Below, piece by piece: positions 9,197 to 18,935 of a stretch of 46,181 nucleotides of DNA (positions within the stretch are counted from its first letter, which is position 1; each line of letters opens with the position of its first letter). A program made the translations under genes and the position numbers. This DNA comes from Lachnospiraceae bacterium (GTDB lineage: Bacteria > Bacillota > Clostridia > Lachnospirales > Lachnospiraceae), in contig JAFTAP010000085.1 of the NCBI GenBank assembly GCA_017455525.1, forward strand, positions 1-46,181, read 5' to 3'. Below the pieces are notes generated by a model. It worked only from the letters and a program-made list of their open reading frames with translations. It did no database searches and had not been told where the DNA came from.

Positions 9197-10423
9197 TTAT
9201 ATAAATACCTCTGTCTCCACCGTATCACCTGATGACTTATATATATCCCCGAAGCCCAAATCATAAGCCTTACAGGAGACGCATGAATTGTCCTTCATCG
9301 CCACCTCAAGCCTTACTCTCGTGCATCTTGCCGGTCTCTTGGGAAAGCCGTCGCATCTTAACACGCTGTATCTTACATCCTTAGTGAAGAAGGATTCAAG
9401 CCTTATCCTGATCTCCCTGTCATCTCCCAGGTAGAACTCGCTCGCACCCTTTGCCTCGTACCAGTTGATCCCTGCCTCAAGCAAGGGAATATACGTCTCC
9501 TGTCCGTCCCTTATCATATGAAGCCCGATATTAGACACAAGCTTCTCATCATCGAAGAACCTGCAGATATCAAGCATCGGATTGCCGTCCCTGTCATCAA
9601 GTGCCGCATAGCAGGCACCCTTGGTATATAGATTCCTTCCTTGGAACACCCTTCGTCTTCTCTCACAGAGATAGGTAACAGAGGACTTAAGCCAGCCGCC
9701 CTCAAAGCCCTCGCCCGAAAGATACACGGCAGACACTATCTCCGAGTCAAGCACCGAGCGGGCAATCTCAAGGAAGCTTAGGTCATCCTTCAATGTCATG
9801 TCAAAATCCCTCTCCTCGACCATGCAAAGATGCGGCCTCGTGTCTACCCTCGTATAAAGCAGCATGCTTCGCACGATGGCACCGTCATAATCAAAGAGCG
9901 CTATCTTATTCTTCGTAAGGGAGGCGTCCTGATTCATAGCATAATAAAAGAAGCACTCCGGATAGCCTGTTATCCTGTATTTTATATCCTCGTCCTTAAG
10001 GAATCCCGCTGCCTCCTCCACGGTCTTCACGTACTCCTCCGATACATCGGGCATGGCTATCACCGCACGCTCGATAAGCTCCACAGGCGATAGAACGGAT
10101 GACATATACATAGTACGCTTCATAAACCCCGACAGCAGCGTGACATAGTCATATCTCTCGCCGTTCCTGTCTATATACAGTCCTTTAACCGCCCTGCTAA
10201 GAAGGTTAGTTATAAGCTTCCCGTCATCACCCGATGCCCTTACTGCATCCTCGCCGTAGGATACATCTCCGCTATCGCTGATGTACGCTGCGACAGGGAT
10301 CACGTATCTCTCCGAGCCCGCAAGCACGGGAACGGAGCGCACTTCTTCGTTACCCTCATTTTCTATGCTTATGCTGACCTGACAGGACAGATCGTTCAAG
10401 TCGTAGCCTAAGACTCTGCCCAT
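9197..10423 (-). CDS. divergent Hsp70/actin-fold protein (resembles DUF5716)
   Basis: A 408-residue protein whose order of motifs follows DnaK. MGRVLGYDLNDLSCQVSI stands for the phosphate-1 loop (DnaK GIDLGTT), YGEDAVR for the VGxxAKR turn, and RAVIAMPDVSEEYVKTVEEA for the helix before phosphate 2. IALFDYDGAIVRSMLL stands for phosphate 2 (DxGGGT), SAVYLSGEGFEGGWLK for the adenosine loop, and a beta-rich tail for the substrate-binding region. Nucleotide-contact glycines and threonines are largely replaced, so ATPase activity is doubtful. ATG 10423 is chosen over 10468 because GAGGGA lies 8 bases upstream and homologous-looking sequence begins there; it overlaps the previous gene by 16 bases. 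The DUF5716 name is from memory. Confidence 0.75.
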   Translation of the reverse strand: MGRVLGYDLNDLSCQVSISIENEGNEEVRSVPVLAGSERYVIPVAAYISDSGDVSYGEDAVRASGDDGKLITNLLSRAVKGLYIDRNGERYDYVTLLSGFMKRTMYMSSVLSPVELIERAVIAMPDVSEEYVKTVEEAAGFLKDEDIKYRITGYPECFFYYAMNQDASLTKNKIALFDYDGAIVRSMLLYTRVDTRPHLCMVEERDFDMTLKDDLSFLEIARSVLDSEIVSAVYLSGEGFEGGWLKSSVTYLCERRRRVFQGRNLYTKGACYAALDDRDGNPMLDICRFFDDEKLVSNIGLHMIRDGQETYIPLLEAGINWYEAKGASEFYLGDDREIRIRLESFFTKDVRYSVLRCDGFPKRPARCTRVRLEVAMKDNSCVSCKAYDLGFGDIYKSSGDTVETEVFI

Positions 10424-13400
10424 ATCACATCCCTCACTATCCTGTCCTTTATGATATAGTCCTCGCAAAGCTCTGTGAAGCTGTCAGTATCCCCCATGTT
10501 AAGGCTTGTGATGGCGTCCTGCAGTATATCATACCTCTTATCACCGTTCATAAGCCTTTCTTCGGATCTTTCTATATCACTTGCCGCAGCACCCCTGTCA
10601 GACACGGTGATATAGTATTGCATGGTCTCTCCGGGGAAGATAGTCCCCCTCGCCTGATACATTCCGGGATAAAGCTCCTTCATCTCCTCGGTCTTATAAT
10701 CAACGGCCGCATCCTCATTATCCGTCTCAAGGCAGTAATTGAGCGTTACGGTAAGCCCTCTCTCCGCTCTGTGCTCAATAAAGACACCCTCAGAAAATAA
10801 AGCAAGCGCAGGTATCAGATCCTTATACGAGACGAAGAAATCAAAGACTATGTCCCTCTCCGCAAGATCTCTTATATAAGGATAGAGTATCTTGTCAGAC
10901 CTCATATCCCTCCTGCCTTCGTAGAACCGTATAAGACAAAGCGCCTCTACGTCAGTTATCTTCTCATCTATGGCAAAATCAAGAAGCCCCATGAAAAGCC
11001 TGTCGTCAAGCACGGTGTCCTTCAGGAAATTATCCTCCGCAGCCTTTAAGAAATACTCGCCGACAACCCTCTTTGAAGCATCGCTCTTCAGATAATCAAA
11101 GAAGATCTCATCCCTCTCCCCTATGTACGCTCCGGTTGCAAGCATCTGCTCTATTATCCTGCCCTCTATGACCGATGCGTCAGCGTCGAAATCCTTGCAG
11201 GCTCTCCATATATCCTTAAGCTCCCTTGTGGTTCCCTCATAATGCCTTGATAGGAAATCAAGGATGCTCTCATTGTATTTATTTCCTCTGAAGGTAGCGG
11301 ATGCAACCTCTGTAAGCACGGGATCTATGCCTTCAGGTCTTATTCCCTCGCCCTGCACGTCGGATATCGCGCTTACTACCTCAGGACTATCGGATATGAT
11401 GCCGCCCTCTTCTATCAGCTTAGTTGCTATCCGCATCAGTATCCTGGCATCCATGCCATAGGAGCCGTATTCCTTTATTACTCTGTACGCCTCCTCGTCG
11501 TCATCCCTCATGGAGCAGAACCTTATGTATTCATTGCGCTCCTCCATGGTGAGCCCTTCCGCATCGATCTTAAGCAGCAGATCAGAAAGCTCCGTCTGCA
11601 TGTCATTATCGAAGTAAAACCTTAGAAGCTCAGTTAACAGTCCTTCCTTAAAGCCCGGATCGAAAAGATCCGAATCAATGATCGCCCTGACATACCGGAC
11701 ATTCTTCCCGTCTATCGAGATATAGCTCCTCCCCTTCTCGGATAAGGCTACCCAAAGTCCCGGTTCATCCGCTTCGGGATTGCTTATATTATCTATAAGC
11801 TCCCCTATCCTTAAAAGCTTTATGTCCTCGCTTGCGACATATTTGCTGCCGTATCTCCTGCCCTCATAGTCCTCGAAAAAGAGCTCGTAGTCATTATCAT
11901 AGATACTAAGGTAAGCCCTTCCGCCTTTAACCGCGGCGCTCCTTTCTTCCCCGAAGGCATCCTCCGTCACCGTGACAGTCCTGATCCTCGGATCATTTAT
12001 TATGATAAGTCTTAAGAAGCCATTCTTTATCAGAGCCTTATCTAAAGCGTAGGTATCAGTAATGCTGTCATCCCCGCCCGCATCCCTGAAATACCTTATA
12101 TAATCAACGATTATCGCAAGGTTCTCATCCATGTGACCCGCAAGCACCTCTGACGCGGCGAAGCGTCCCATATCTTCCATGCTCTGCGTAAGGAGCACTC
12201 CCGCCTCTTCCTCGTTCACTATCATATTGGCATAGACATAGGAACGGAACTCCGGCGGAAGGTCGTTGCGGAAGCTGTAATACATAAGCACGTTCTTCGG
12301 CAGAAGCTTCGTGCCGCTGCGCTTCATCGTATAGAGATAATAATCATAAAGGTTCGTAACTCCCAGATCCCTCTCTACCGCCTTCTCGAAATAAGTGAAA
12401 TACCTGCTGTCCGTTATCTCGTTCCTTATAAGATATGAGCAGATCGCAGTGAGCATCTCGTCATCTTTGAACTCGCTGTAATAAGCCCCCATTATCTTTA
12501 CCAGCCTTGCGTCATATCCCCTCATCCTCTGTGAGAGATTAGACACCTGATCCGCTATCTCCTTCTTCATAAGACCGTGCTTCACGGCAAAGCCTAAGAC
12601 ATTTATCTCAAATTCCGACAGTCTTCTTATTAGCGTCGGATCATGAGACAGCACGCTGTATGCCTCAAGGTACATAAGAGGACTTCTCATGCCCCGCTCA
12701 GTCTGCTCCTCTATAAGTGATCGCTCCCGCTCAGGAGACATCTTTATCGTCTCGTCAAGATATATCAGTATCCACAGTATACGCCATGAATCATCAGACC
12801 TGTTGTATAGCTCCCATACCTGCTTCACAGCCTTTGCTATGCCCCTATCGTCCTGATCGCACATAGCCCTTAAGTAAATGTAGTAAGCCGTAAGGTCATT
12901 AGAGAAATCCCTGTTATCCATCTCCCGCTCTACGGCTCCTAAGACTATGTCAGCCTCGCTGTACCTTTTTGCCGCAAGAAGGAGCTGCGCCTGCATAAGC
13001 CTGCTCTCAGGATCGTTGCGGTCGCTCGTCAGCATCCGCTCTACGAGCTTATTAGAGCGCATTATCCACTCATCGCCTGAGATATTCCCAATACGGAAGT
13101 TTATGAACTCATTCATAAGCTTTGTGACGCTTGCCTTCCTCTGCCTTACTTTCTCCCTTGCAGAACGATCGGAACCGCTCATATCAACGAATACGGGTAT
13201 GACAACCTCGGAATGCAATGACTTAAGCTCTATGCGGGCGAAGTTATGCCCCGCATGAAGCCTTTCATGTAGTATAGTAAAGGTTACCTCCGCAAAGTTT
13301 CCCTCGAAGTCATCTAAGTAATACTCATCCTTATGAAGCCTGACGAAATCATCCGTGCAGGATAAGGTAAAGCCCGGAAAGCCCCATCCGCTCTTTCTTA

Positions 13401-14013
13401 CGGTTATAGTGTATTCCTCATCCTCCTGAATACCTTTAGCCATCACGCTTCCCTCTGCGAAGCTTAGAAGCACGGGATTCTTCTTTCCGGCCTCTACGAG
13501 AAATTCCTCGACGCCCTCATATTTCCTGTTCTTACCCCCGCAGGCAGAAAAAGCCCTGTATTTAAAGAATGTCTCCCTGTCGCCACCCTTGAATATCTTC
13601 CTCGCCTTATCCGTATAAAAGAGCCTCGTCGCCTCCTCGAAGTCTTCCTTTGCAAGATTGGTGAAATGAAAGAGGTTCCTGACAGGTCCTTTGCTTGATG
13701 TCATCTCCTCCCTTATGACGCTTAAGGTAACGGGTATCTTATCCTCGCCCTGATCCGATACTACGGATATAAATCCCTTGAATACAGTTCCCGAATCAAA
13801 GCCGTGTGAATCTATCTCATAATCTATGGCTATGCCGCCATCGGGAAGGCTCCCGTTATAATCAGTTAAGGAAAGACGTATCCGCCTGTGGCTTGGTCTA
13901 AGCATGAAGGCAATGCGTGAGCAGTCAGGAGCATCAAGGATAAAAGACCCATTGACCCTTCCCTTTGCCTCGCAGCTCTCCTCTATTCTCTTTACGCTAA
14001 GCGCAAGGCTCAT
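10408..14013 (-). CDS. 1201-residue beta-sandwich plus helical-repeat protein (resembles DUF5717)
   Basis: This very large protein has no signal peptide or membrane segment. Residues 1 to about 290 look like two beta-sandwich domains. About 300-1050 is a helical repeat solenoid rich in acidic and aromatic residues. The last about 150 residues return to beta structure, then helices. No enzymatic motif is visible. The start is set at ATG 14013, not 14025, because the bases between them (GGAGGAAGAG) form the ribosome binding site, and ATG 14013 overlaps the trkH stop as ATGA. It then overlaps the Hsp70-like gene by 16 bases. The architecture suits a scaffold or client-binding partner of the Hsp70-like protein. 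The DUF5717 name is a recollection. Confidence 0.78.
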   Translation of the reverse strand: MSLALSVKRIEESCEAKGRVNGSFILDAPDCSRIAFMLRPSHRRIRLSLTDYNGSLPDGGIAIDYEIDSHGFDSGTVFKGFISVVSDQGEDKIPVTLSVIREEMTSSKGPVRNLFHFTNLAKEDFEEATRLFYTDKARKIFKGGDRETFFKYRAFSACGGKNRKYEGVEEFLVEAGKKNPVLLSFAEGSVMAKGIQEDEEYTITVRKSGWGFPGFTLSCTDDFVRLHKDEYYLDDFEGNFAEVTFTILHERLHAGHNFARIELKSLHSEVVIPVFVDMSGSDRSAREKVRQRKASVTKLMNEFINFRIGNISGDEWIMRSNKLVERMLTSDRNDPESRLMQAQLLLAAKRYSEADIVLGAVEREMDNRDFSNDLTAYYIYLRAMCDQDDRGIAKAVKQVWELYNRSDDSWRILWILIYLDETIKMSPERERSLIEEQTERGMRSPLMYLEAYSVLSHDPTLIRRLSEFEINVLGFAVKHGLMKKEIADQVSNLSQRMRGYDARLVKIMGAYYSEFKDDEMLTAICSYLIRNEITDSRYFTYFEKAVERDLGVTNLYDYYLYTMKRSGTKLLPKNVLMYYSFRNDLPPEFRSYVYANMIVNEEEAGVLLTQSMEDMGRFAASEVLAGHMDENLAIIVDYIRYFRDAGGDDSITDTYALDKALIKNGFLRLIIINDPRIRTVTVTEDAFGEERSAAVKGGRAYLSIYDNDYELFFEDYEGRRYGSKYVASEDIKLLRIGELIDNISNPEADEPGLWVALSEKGRSYISIDGKNVRYVRAIIDSDLFDPGFKEGLLTELLRFYFDNDMQTELSDLLLKIDAEGLTMEERNEYIRFCSMRDDDEEAYRVIKEYGSYGMDARILMRIATKLIEEGGIISDSPEVVSAISDVQGEGIRPEGIDPVLTEVASATFRGNKYNESILDFLSRHYEGTTRELKDIWRACKDFDADASVIEGRIIEQMLATGAYIGERDEIFFDYLKSDASKRVVGEYFLKAAEDNFLKDTVLDDRLFMGLLDFAIDEKITDVEALCLIRFYEGRRDMRSDKILYPYIRDLAERDIVFDFFVSYKDLIPALALFSEGVFIEHRAERGLTVTLNYCLETDNEDAAVDYKTEEMKELYPGMYQARGTIFPGETMQYYITVSDRGAAASDIERSEERLMNGDKRYDILQDAITSLNMGDTDSFTELCEDYIIKDRIVRDVIWAES

Positions 14014-15452
14014 CTCTTCCTCCATGTGCCTGGTGCAAAAAGGAGAAGCATCGGATAAAGCTCAAGTCTTCCCGCAAGCATATCAAATGTAAGCACGTAT
14101 TTTGAGACTATCGAGAAGCCGTCAAAATTCCCCGCAGGACCTACGACAGAAAGTCCCGGTCCGATGTTATTTAATGTCGCCATGACCGCCGTGAAATTAG
14201 TCTCGAAATCAAAGCCGTCAAGACTTATTATAAGCATGGAAACTATGAGCACCAGCACGTAGGATACAAGATATACCTTCACTCCGCTAACCGTCTCGTC
14301 CTTAACCTTCCGACCGTCCATGTAAATATTCTTTACAAGACGGTGGTGTATGAAGTGCCTCAGCTCCCTCACGTAAGACTTTGCCATTATGATAAGCCTT
14401 GAAATCTTGAACCCGCCGCCTGTAGAGCCTGCGCAGGCTCCGATGAACATCAGGCATACAAGTATGGTCTTCGATAAGGCAGGCCACTTATCAAAGTCCG
14501 CAGTCGAATATCCGGTAGTAGTTATTATCGAGCTTACCTGGAAGAAAGACTTGATGAAGCCGTCCTCTATGCTGTCAAACATATTTCTCGCATTCCACAT
14601 GATAAGAGCGGTTGACGCTGCGATTATCACAAGATATGTCTTTACCTCGTCCATATTAATCGCTTCCTTTATGCTCCGTCTTATGATGATGAAGAAATAA
14701 AAGTTGAAGTTTATCCCGAAGAGCACCATGAAGATAGATATTATCAGCTGCTGGATATAAGTATAGCCCGCTATCGAGGTGTTATATATCCCGAAGCCTC
14801 CCGTGCCCGCCGTACCGAAAGTAAGTGTTATCGAATCGAATAAAGGCATGCCCGAAATAAGCAATATAACCATCTGCAGTACGGTAATGACGAAATAGAT
14901 CATATACAGTATCTTTGCTGAATCACCAAGCTTCGGCACGAGCTTTCCCACATCGGGTCCCGGGGATTCCGAACGCATCAGGTGCATATTCTGCGCACCT
15001 GTCATGGGAAGTATGGCGAGCATGAAGACGAAAACTCCCATGCCTCCTATCCAATGCGTGAAGCTCCTCCAGAAAAGCGAGCAATGCGAAAGCCTCTCCA
15101 CGTCATGCAATATCGATGAGCCGGTCGTAGTAAAGCCCGATACGGTTTCAAACAAGGCATCGGTAAAATCAGGTATCTCTCCTGTGATCACAAAAGGAAG
15201 GCAGCCTACGACAGACATTATTATCCATCCGACGGCAACCGCTATGAAGCCTTCCTTTGCGTAGTAATTCTGCTTCTTAACCTTCCTTATGCTGATAAGC
15301 CTTCCGATAACGGCGCAGACTGCCGCCATCCCGAAATAGGTAATCCCCTGCCTCTCGCCGTAGAATAAGGACACGACCGCAGGGGCTATGAAAAGAGCTC
15401 CCTCAAGCTCTATAAGCTTTCCTAATATGAATAATATGCTGGCGAAGTTCAC
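14010..15452 (-). CDS. trkH: Trk/Ktr potassium uptake membrane subunit
   Basis: A 480-residue integral membrane protein of the TrkH/KtrB family, which forms the K+ pathway. Four selectivity-filter loops are visible in order: SGFTTTGSS, TFGTAGTGGFG, TTTGYSTADF and GACAGSTGGGFK. The C-terminus (ELYPMLLLFAPGTWRKR) is typical. The start codon is GTG at 15452, with GGAGGAAGGAAAG directly upstream. It follows trkA, its cytosolic gating partner, by 72 bases. The first gene of the four-gene cassette begins inside its stop codon (ATGA), implying translational coupling. Confidence 0.96.
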   Translation of the reverse strand: MNFASILFILGKLIELEGALFIAPAVVSLFYGERQGITYFGMAAVCAVIGRLISIRKVKKQNYYAKEGFIAVAVGWIIMSVVGCLPFVITGEIPDFTDALFETVSGFTTTGSSILHDVERLSHCSLFWRSFTHWIGGMGVFVFMLAILPMTGAQNMHLMRSESPGPDVGKLVPKLGDSAKILYMIYFVITVLQMVILLISGMPLFDSITLTFGTAGTGGFGIYNTSIAGYTYIQQLIISIFMVLFGINFNFYFFIIIRRSIKEAINMDEVKTYLVIIAASTALIMWNARNMFDSIEDGFIKSFFQVSSIITTTGYSTADFDKWPALSKTILVCLMFIGACAGSTGGGFKISRLIIMAKSYVRELRHFIHHRLVKNIYMDGRKVKDETVSGVKVYLVSYVLVLIVSMLIISLDGFDFETNFTAVMATLNNIGPGLSVVGPAGNFDGFSIVSKYVLTFDMLAGRLELYPMLLLFAPGTWRKR

Positions 15453-15524
15453 CTTTCCTTCCTCCGCTCTGCCGCATTATTTATTTCTGCCTTCATTACA
15501 GCTTAAATAGTATCCTTCCGTTTA

Positions 15525-16892
15525 TTATTTCTTCAATATATCCGTGATGTCATTAAGTCCCTGATGTGTCGTGACTACGACCACCCTGTCACCGACCCTT
15601 ATCTCATTCTTTCCTCTGGGGTACATGATATTGTTCCGTCTCCTTATACATGCCACGATCAGGTTATCCTTCAGGTTGAGATCCAGCAACGGAACGTCCG
15701 TCACCTCCGATTCTTCCCTTATGATAAATTCCAGAGCCTCCGCCTTTCCGTCAAGGATATTGACCAAAGTCTCAACCTGACTTCTGCCTTTTGAATTCTG
15801 TAAGGCGCGGACATTTGCATTTACAATCTCCGCGACTATGCTCCTCGTATGAACTATCGTTCCTATATCTATCTCCTCGACTATGGCGTCGAACATCATG
15901 CGGTTGACCTTCGTTATTATCTTCGCCTTCTCGTTATGCTTCTTGGCATAAAGCGATAATAAGATATTCTCCTCGTCTATATTCGTAAGTGCGACTATTG
16001 ACTGGACACGGTCCAAGCCCTCTTCCATTATGACAGTCTCTTCCGTGCCGTCTCCGTTTATTATCGTGGCATACTCTAAAGCCTCGTCAAGCTCTATGCA
16101 GCGGGACTTCTTCTTCTCTATGATCTTGACCTCTATACCTGTGTCAAGAAGCTCCTTAGCAAGATAATAGGCAAGCTTGCTCCCGCCTATTATCATGGTG
16201 TCCTTCACGGCATGAGAGGGTATGTTTATCGTCTTGAAAAATCTCGCCGCATTTAAGGGTGAGGCAAGGAATGAAACCCTGTCTCCCTCCATGAGCACCG
16301 TTGAGCCGTTAGCTATCAGTACATCGTCGCCCCGCTCCACTGCGCATATCTGTATAGAATTCCTTATCTCCTGTGAAAGATCCATTATCTTCTGTCCCGA
16401 TAATGGTGAAGCCTTATCTATGCGGAATTTCAAGAGCTCAACTCTTCCGCCTGAAAGCGTCGCTATATTGATCGCGGACGGCACCCTTAGGATACGGGCT
16501 ATCTCCCTTGCCGCAGCTCTCTCAGGATTTATCACCATAGTGATGCCGAGCTCCTCCCTGAAAAAACCTACCTCGTCAAGATATATGGGATTTCTCACTC
16601 TCACTATGGTCTTAATGTCTTTATTAAGCTTCCTCGCTATGAGACAGCAGAGCATGTTTATCTCATCAGATACGGTAGTAACGATGAGAAGCTCCGCTTC
16701 CTGTACTCCCGCTTCCTTCTGAACCTTTAGCGAAGCGCCGTTGCCCTCCACTCCTATGATGTCAGAGGCGTTCGCCGTCTCGTTTACGACGTCTCTGTCC
16801 TCGTCTATTACTGTTACTTCATGACCTTCCTTTGCAAGTGTCATGGCAAGCGCCGAGCCGACCTTGCCGCAGCCTACGATAATGATCTTCAT
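15525..16892 (-). CDS. trkA: Trk potassium system NAD-binding regulatory subunit
   Basis: A 455-residue peripheral protein with two RCK units. The first begins with IIIVGCGKVGSALA (Rossmann GxGxxG, residues 4-17) and is followed by a TrkA-C domain near 140-215. The second begins near 235 with TMIIGGSKLAYYLAKEL, where the glycine motif is relaxed, and ends with a second TrkA-C domain. It gates TrkH in response to nucleotides. Its ATG overlaps the stop of the upstream ABC exporter gene by 4 bases (ATGA), an unusual pairing that ties exporter and potassium subunit translation together. Confidence 0.95.
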   Translation of the reverse strand: MKIIIVGCGKVGSALAMTLAKEGHEVTVIDEDRDVVNETANASDIIGVEGNGASLKVQKEAGVQEAELLIVTTVSDEINMLCCLIARKLNKDIKTIVRVRNPIYLDEVGFFREELGITMVINPERAAAREIARILRVPSAINIATLSGGRVELLKFRIDKASPLSGQKIMDLSQEIRNSIQICAVERGDDVLIANGSTVLMEGDRVSFLASPLNAARFFKTINIPSHAVKDTMIIGGSKLAYYLAKELLDTGIEVKIIEKKKSRCIELDEALEYATIINGDGTEETVIMEEGLDRVQSIVALTNIDEENILLSLYAKKHNEKAKIITKVNRMMFDAIVEEIDIGTIVHTRSIVAEIVNANVRALQNSKGRSQVETLVNILDGKAEALEFIIREESEVTDVPLLDLNLKDNLIVACIRRRNNIMYPRGKNEIRVGDRVVVVTTHQGLNDITDILKK

Positions 16893-18826
16893 GCCGATAT
16901 CTCATTCCCCGTGTATAATTGATAATATTTTCCATGCGCCGCTATAAGCTCGTCATGGGTTCCCCGCTCAATGATCCTGCCCTGCTCTAATACCATTATA
17001 CAGTCAGAATTTTTGACCGTAGATAATCTATGCGCGATCACGAATGTCGTGCGCCCCTTCATAAGCCTGTCCATGCCGTCCTGCACTATCTTCTCCGTGC
17101 GGGTGTCTATGGAGCTTGTCGCCTCATCAAGTATCAGCACGGGCGGATCGGCTATGGCGGCCCTCGCTATCGCAAGGAGCTGTCTCTGTCCCATCGAGAG
17201 GTTAGCCCCGTCTCCTGTAAGCACCGTGTCATACCCCTGCGGAAGCCTCTTGATAAAAGCATGAGCGTTCGCAAGCCTCGCAGCACGCACGATCTCCGCA
17301 TCGGTAGCGTCAAGCTTGCCGAATCTGATATTTTCTCTTACCGTCCCCGTGAATAAATGCGTATCCTGTAATACCATTCCAAGCGAACGTCTTAAGTCCG
17401 CCTTTTTAATCTTATTCACGTTTATGCCGTCATACCTTATCTTGCCGTCCTGTATGTCATAGAAGCGGTTGATAAGATTAGTTATCGTAGTCTTTCCCGC
17501 GCCAGTGGAGCCGACAAAGGCTATCTTCTGCCCCGGCTTTGCGAAAAGCTCTATATCATGCAGCACCATCTTGTCATCGGTATAGCCGAAGTCAACCTCA
17601 TGCATCTCTATATCGCCCTTTAGCAGCGTGTAATCCGTCGTGCCGTCAGCCTTGTGATAATGCTCCCAAGCCCAGACCTTCGTATGCTCCTTTGTAGGAG
17701 TTATAGTGCCGTCCTCATTTATTACAGCGTTAGTGAGCGTCACATATCCGTCGTCAGTCTCAGGCTCGGAATCAATAAGCTCGAATATCCTCTCCGCCCC
17801 TGCAAGCGCCATAAGCACCGAGTTGAACTGCATCGATATCTGATTTATCGGCATATTGAAGCTCTTATTGAAGGTGAGAAAGCTTGCGAGCTTTCCTACC
17901 GTAAGGCTTCCCGTGCCGAAAAGCGCCATCGCCCCGCCGGCCGCTGCGCAGAGCACGTAGCTCACGTTTCCTAACTGCATGCTGACAGGACCTAAGATAT
18001 TGGCAAACTTATTCGCATTATATGCGGAATCAAAAAGCGCCTTATTCTTCACGTCAAAATCCCTTACCGCCTCGTCCTCATGGTTAAAGACCTTGACGAC
18101 CTTCTGTCCGGTCATCATCTCTTCTATGAAGCCATTAAGCTCACCAAGGGACTTCTGCTGACCTATGAAATTTGCTCCCGACCGCCTGCCTAATGCGCCC
18201 GCAGAAAAAAGCATAAGCATCACCATCACGACTGTGAGCAGGGTTAGCGGCATGCTTAGGACTATCATGCTTATAAATACGGACACTATCGTAATAAGGC
18301 TCTGGAAGAACTGCGGCATAGCCTGTGACAGCATCTGCCTCAGCGTGTCTATGTCGTTAGTGTAGATCGACATTATATCCCCATGAGGATGCGTGTCAAA
18401 ATACTTGATCGGCAGGGCTTCCATCTTAGAGAAAAGCTCTTTCCTTATCTCAAGCATCGTGCCCTGCGTCACATATATCATTATCCTCTGATTGATATAG
18501 GTGGACACCACGCCTATCGCATAAAAGATTGCGACTCTTGCTATCGCATGAAGCAAGGGCGAGAAATCGGTGCTGCCGCTCTTTAGCATCGGAGCAATAT
18601 AATCATCTATTAAGTTCCTTATGAAAAGAGTTCCCTGCACGGAAGCCAGCACGCCTATAAAAATGCAGGCTATGACTATAACGAGATGCACTGCATAGTG
18701 TCTCGTCATGTAACCCATGGTACGCGCAAAAAGCTTGCCGGGATTCTTAACCTTCACTCTTGGTCTCCCCGCCATACGCCTTCCGCCCCCCGGTCCTCTT
18801 ACTTCTCTCAGCTTTTCATCCGCCAT
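16889..18826 (-). CDS. heterodimeric ABC exporter, half with canonical ATP site
   Basis: A 645-residue half transporter: a basic N-terminal extension (1-35), six membrane segments (about 45-345) and an ATPase domain. Catalytic elements are intact: Walker A GSTGAGKT near 439, signature LSMGQRQ, Walker B VLILDEATSSID with the catalytic Glu, and switch His in AHRLST. About 50 extra residues (357-405) lie between the membrane and ATPase parts. The partner half is encoded upstream across a 109-base gap holding a dispersed repeat. Such pairs export drugs, lipids or peptides; the substrate cannot be told. The start ATG 18826 has only a weak GAG-type ribosome binding site. Confidence 0.93.
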   Translation of the reverse strand: MADEKLREVRGPGGGRRMAGRPRVKVKNPGKLFARTMGYMTRHYAVHLVIVIACIFIGVLASVQGTLFIRNLIDDYIAPMLKSGSTDFSPLLHAIARVAIFYAIGVVSTYINQRIMIYVTQGTMLEIRKELFSKMEALPIKYFDTHPHGDIMSIYTNDIDTLRQMLSQAMPQFFQSLITIVSVFISMIVLSMPLTLLTVVMVMLMLFSAGALGRRSGANFIGQQKSLGELNGFIEEMMTGQKVVKVFNHEDEAVRDFDVKNKALFDSAYNANKFANILGPVSMQLGNVSYVLCAAAGGAMALFGTGSLTVGKLASFLTFNKSFNMPINQISMQFNSVLMALAGAERIFELIDSEPETDDGYVTLTNAVINEDGTITPTKEHTKVWAWEHYHKADGTTDYTLLKGDIEMHEVDFGYTDDKMVLHDIELFAKPGQKIAFVGSTGAGKTTITNLINRFYDIQDGKIRYDGINVNKIKKADLRRSLGMVLQDTHLFTGTVRENIRFGKLDATDAEIVRAARLANAHAFIKRLPQGYDTVLTGDGANLSMGQRQLLAIARAAIADPPVLILDEATSSIDTRTEKIVQDGMDRLMKGRTTFVIAHRLSTVKNSDCIMVLEQGRIIERGTHDELIAAHGKYYQLYTGNEISA

Positions 18827-18847
18827 TTATCTCGTTCCCTTATATTA

Positions 18848-18915
18848 TGATGCCGGGGTCAAAAGCCCCTTTGCGTTGTTTATGATGCTTACGCATGGCT
18901 CCATTGCTTCGCAAT
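18848..18915 (+). repeat. dispersed intergenic repeat, copy A
   Basis: Bases 18848-18899 match 36214-36265 at 51 of 52 positions, differing only at 18854 (C against T). The unit includes a GGGGTCAAAAGCCCC hairpin. Directly after the shared block, copy A has a small hairpin ATTGC-TTC-GCAAT (18903-18915), and copy B has a similar AATTTGC-TAC-GCAAATT further on. It fills the gap between the two ABC half-transporter genes. Orientation is given as for copy B; the true strand is unknown. Confidence 0.85.
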
Positions 18916-18935
18916 TCTCGCTGCATTATCCCCTG

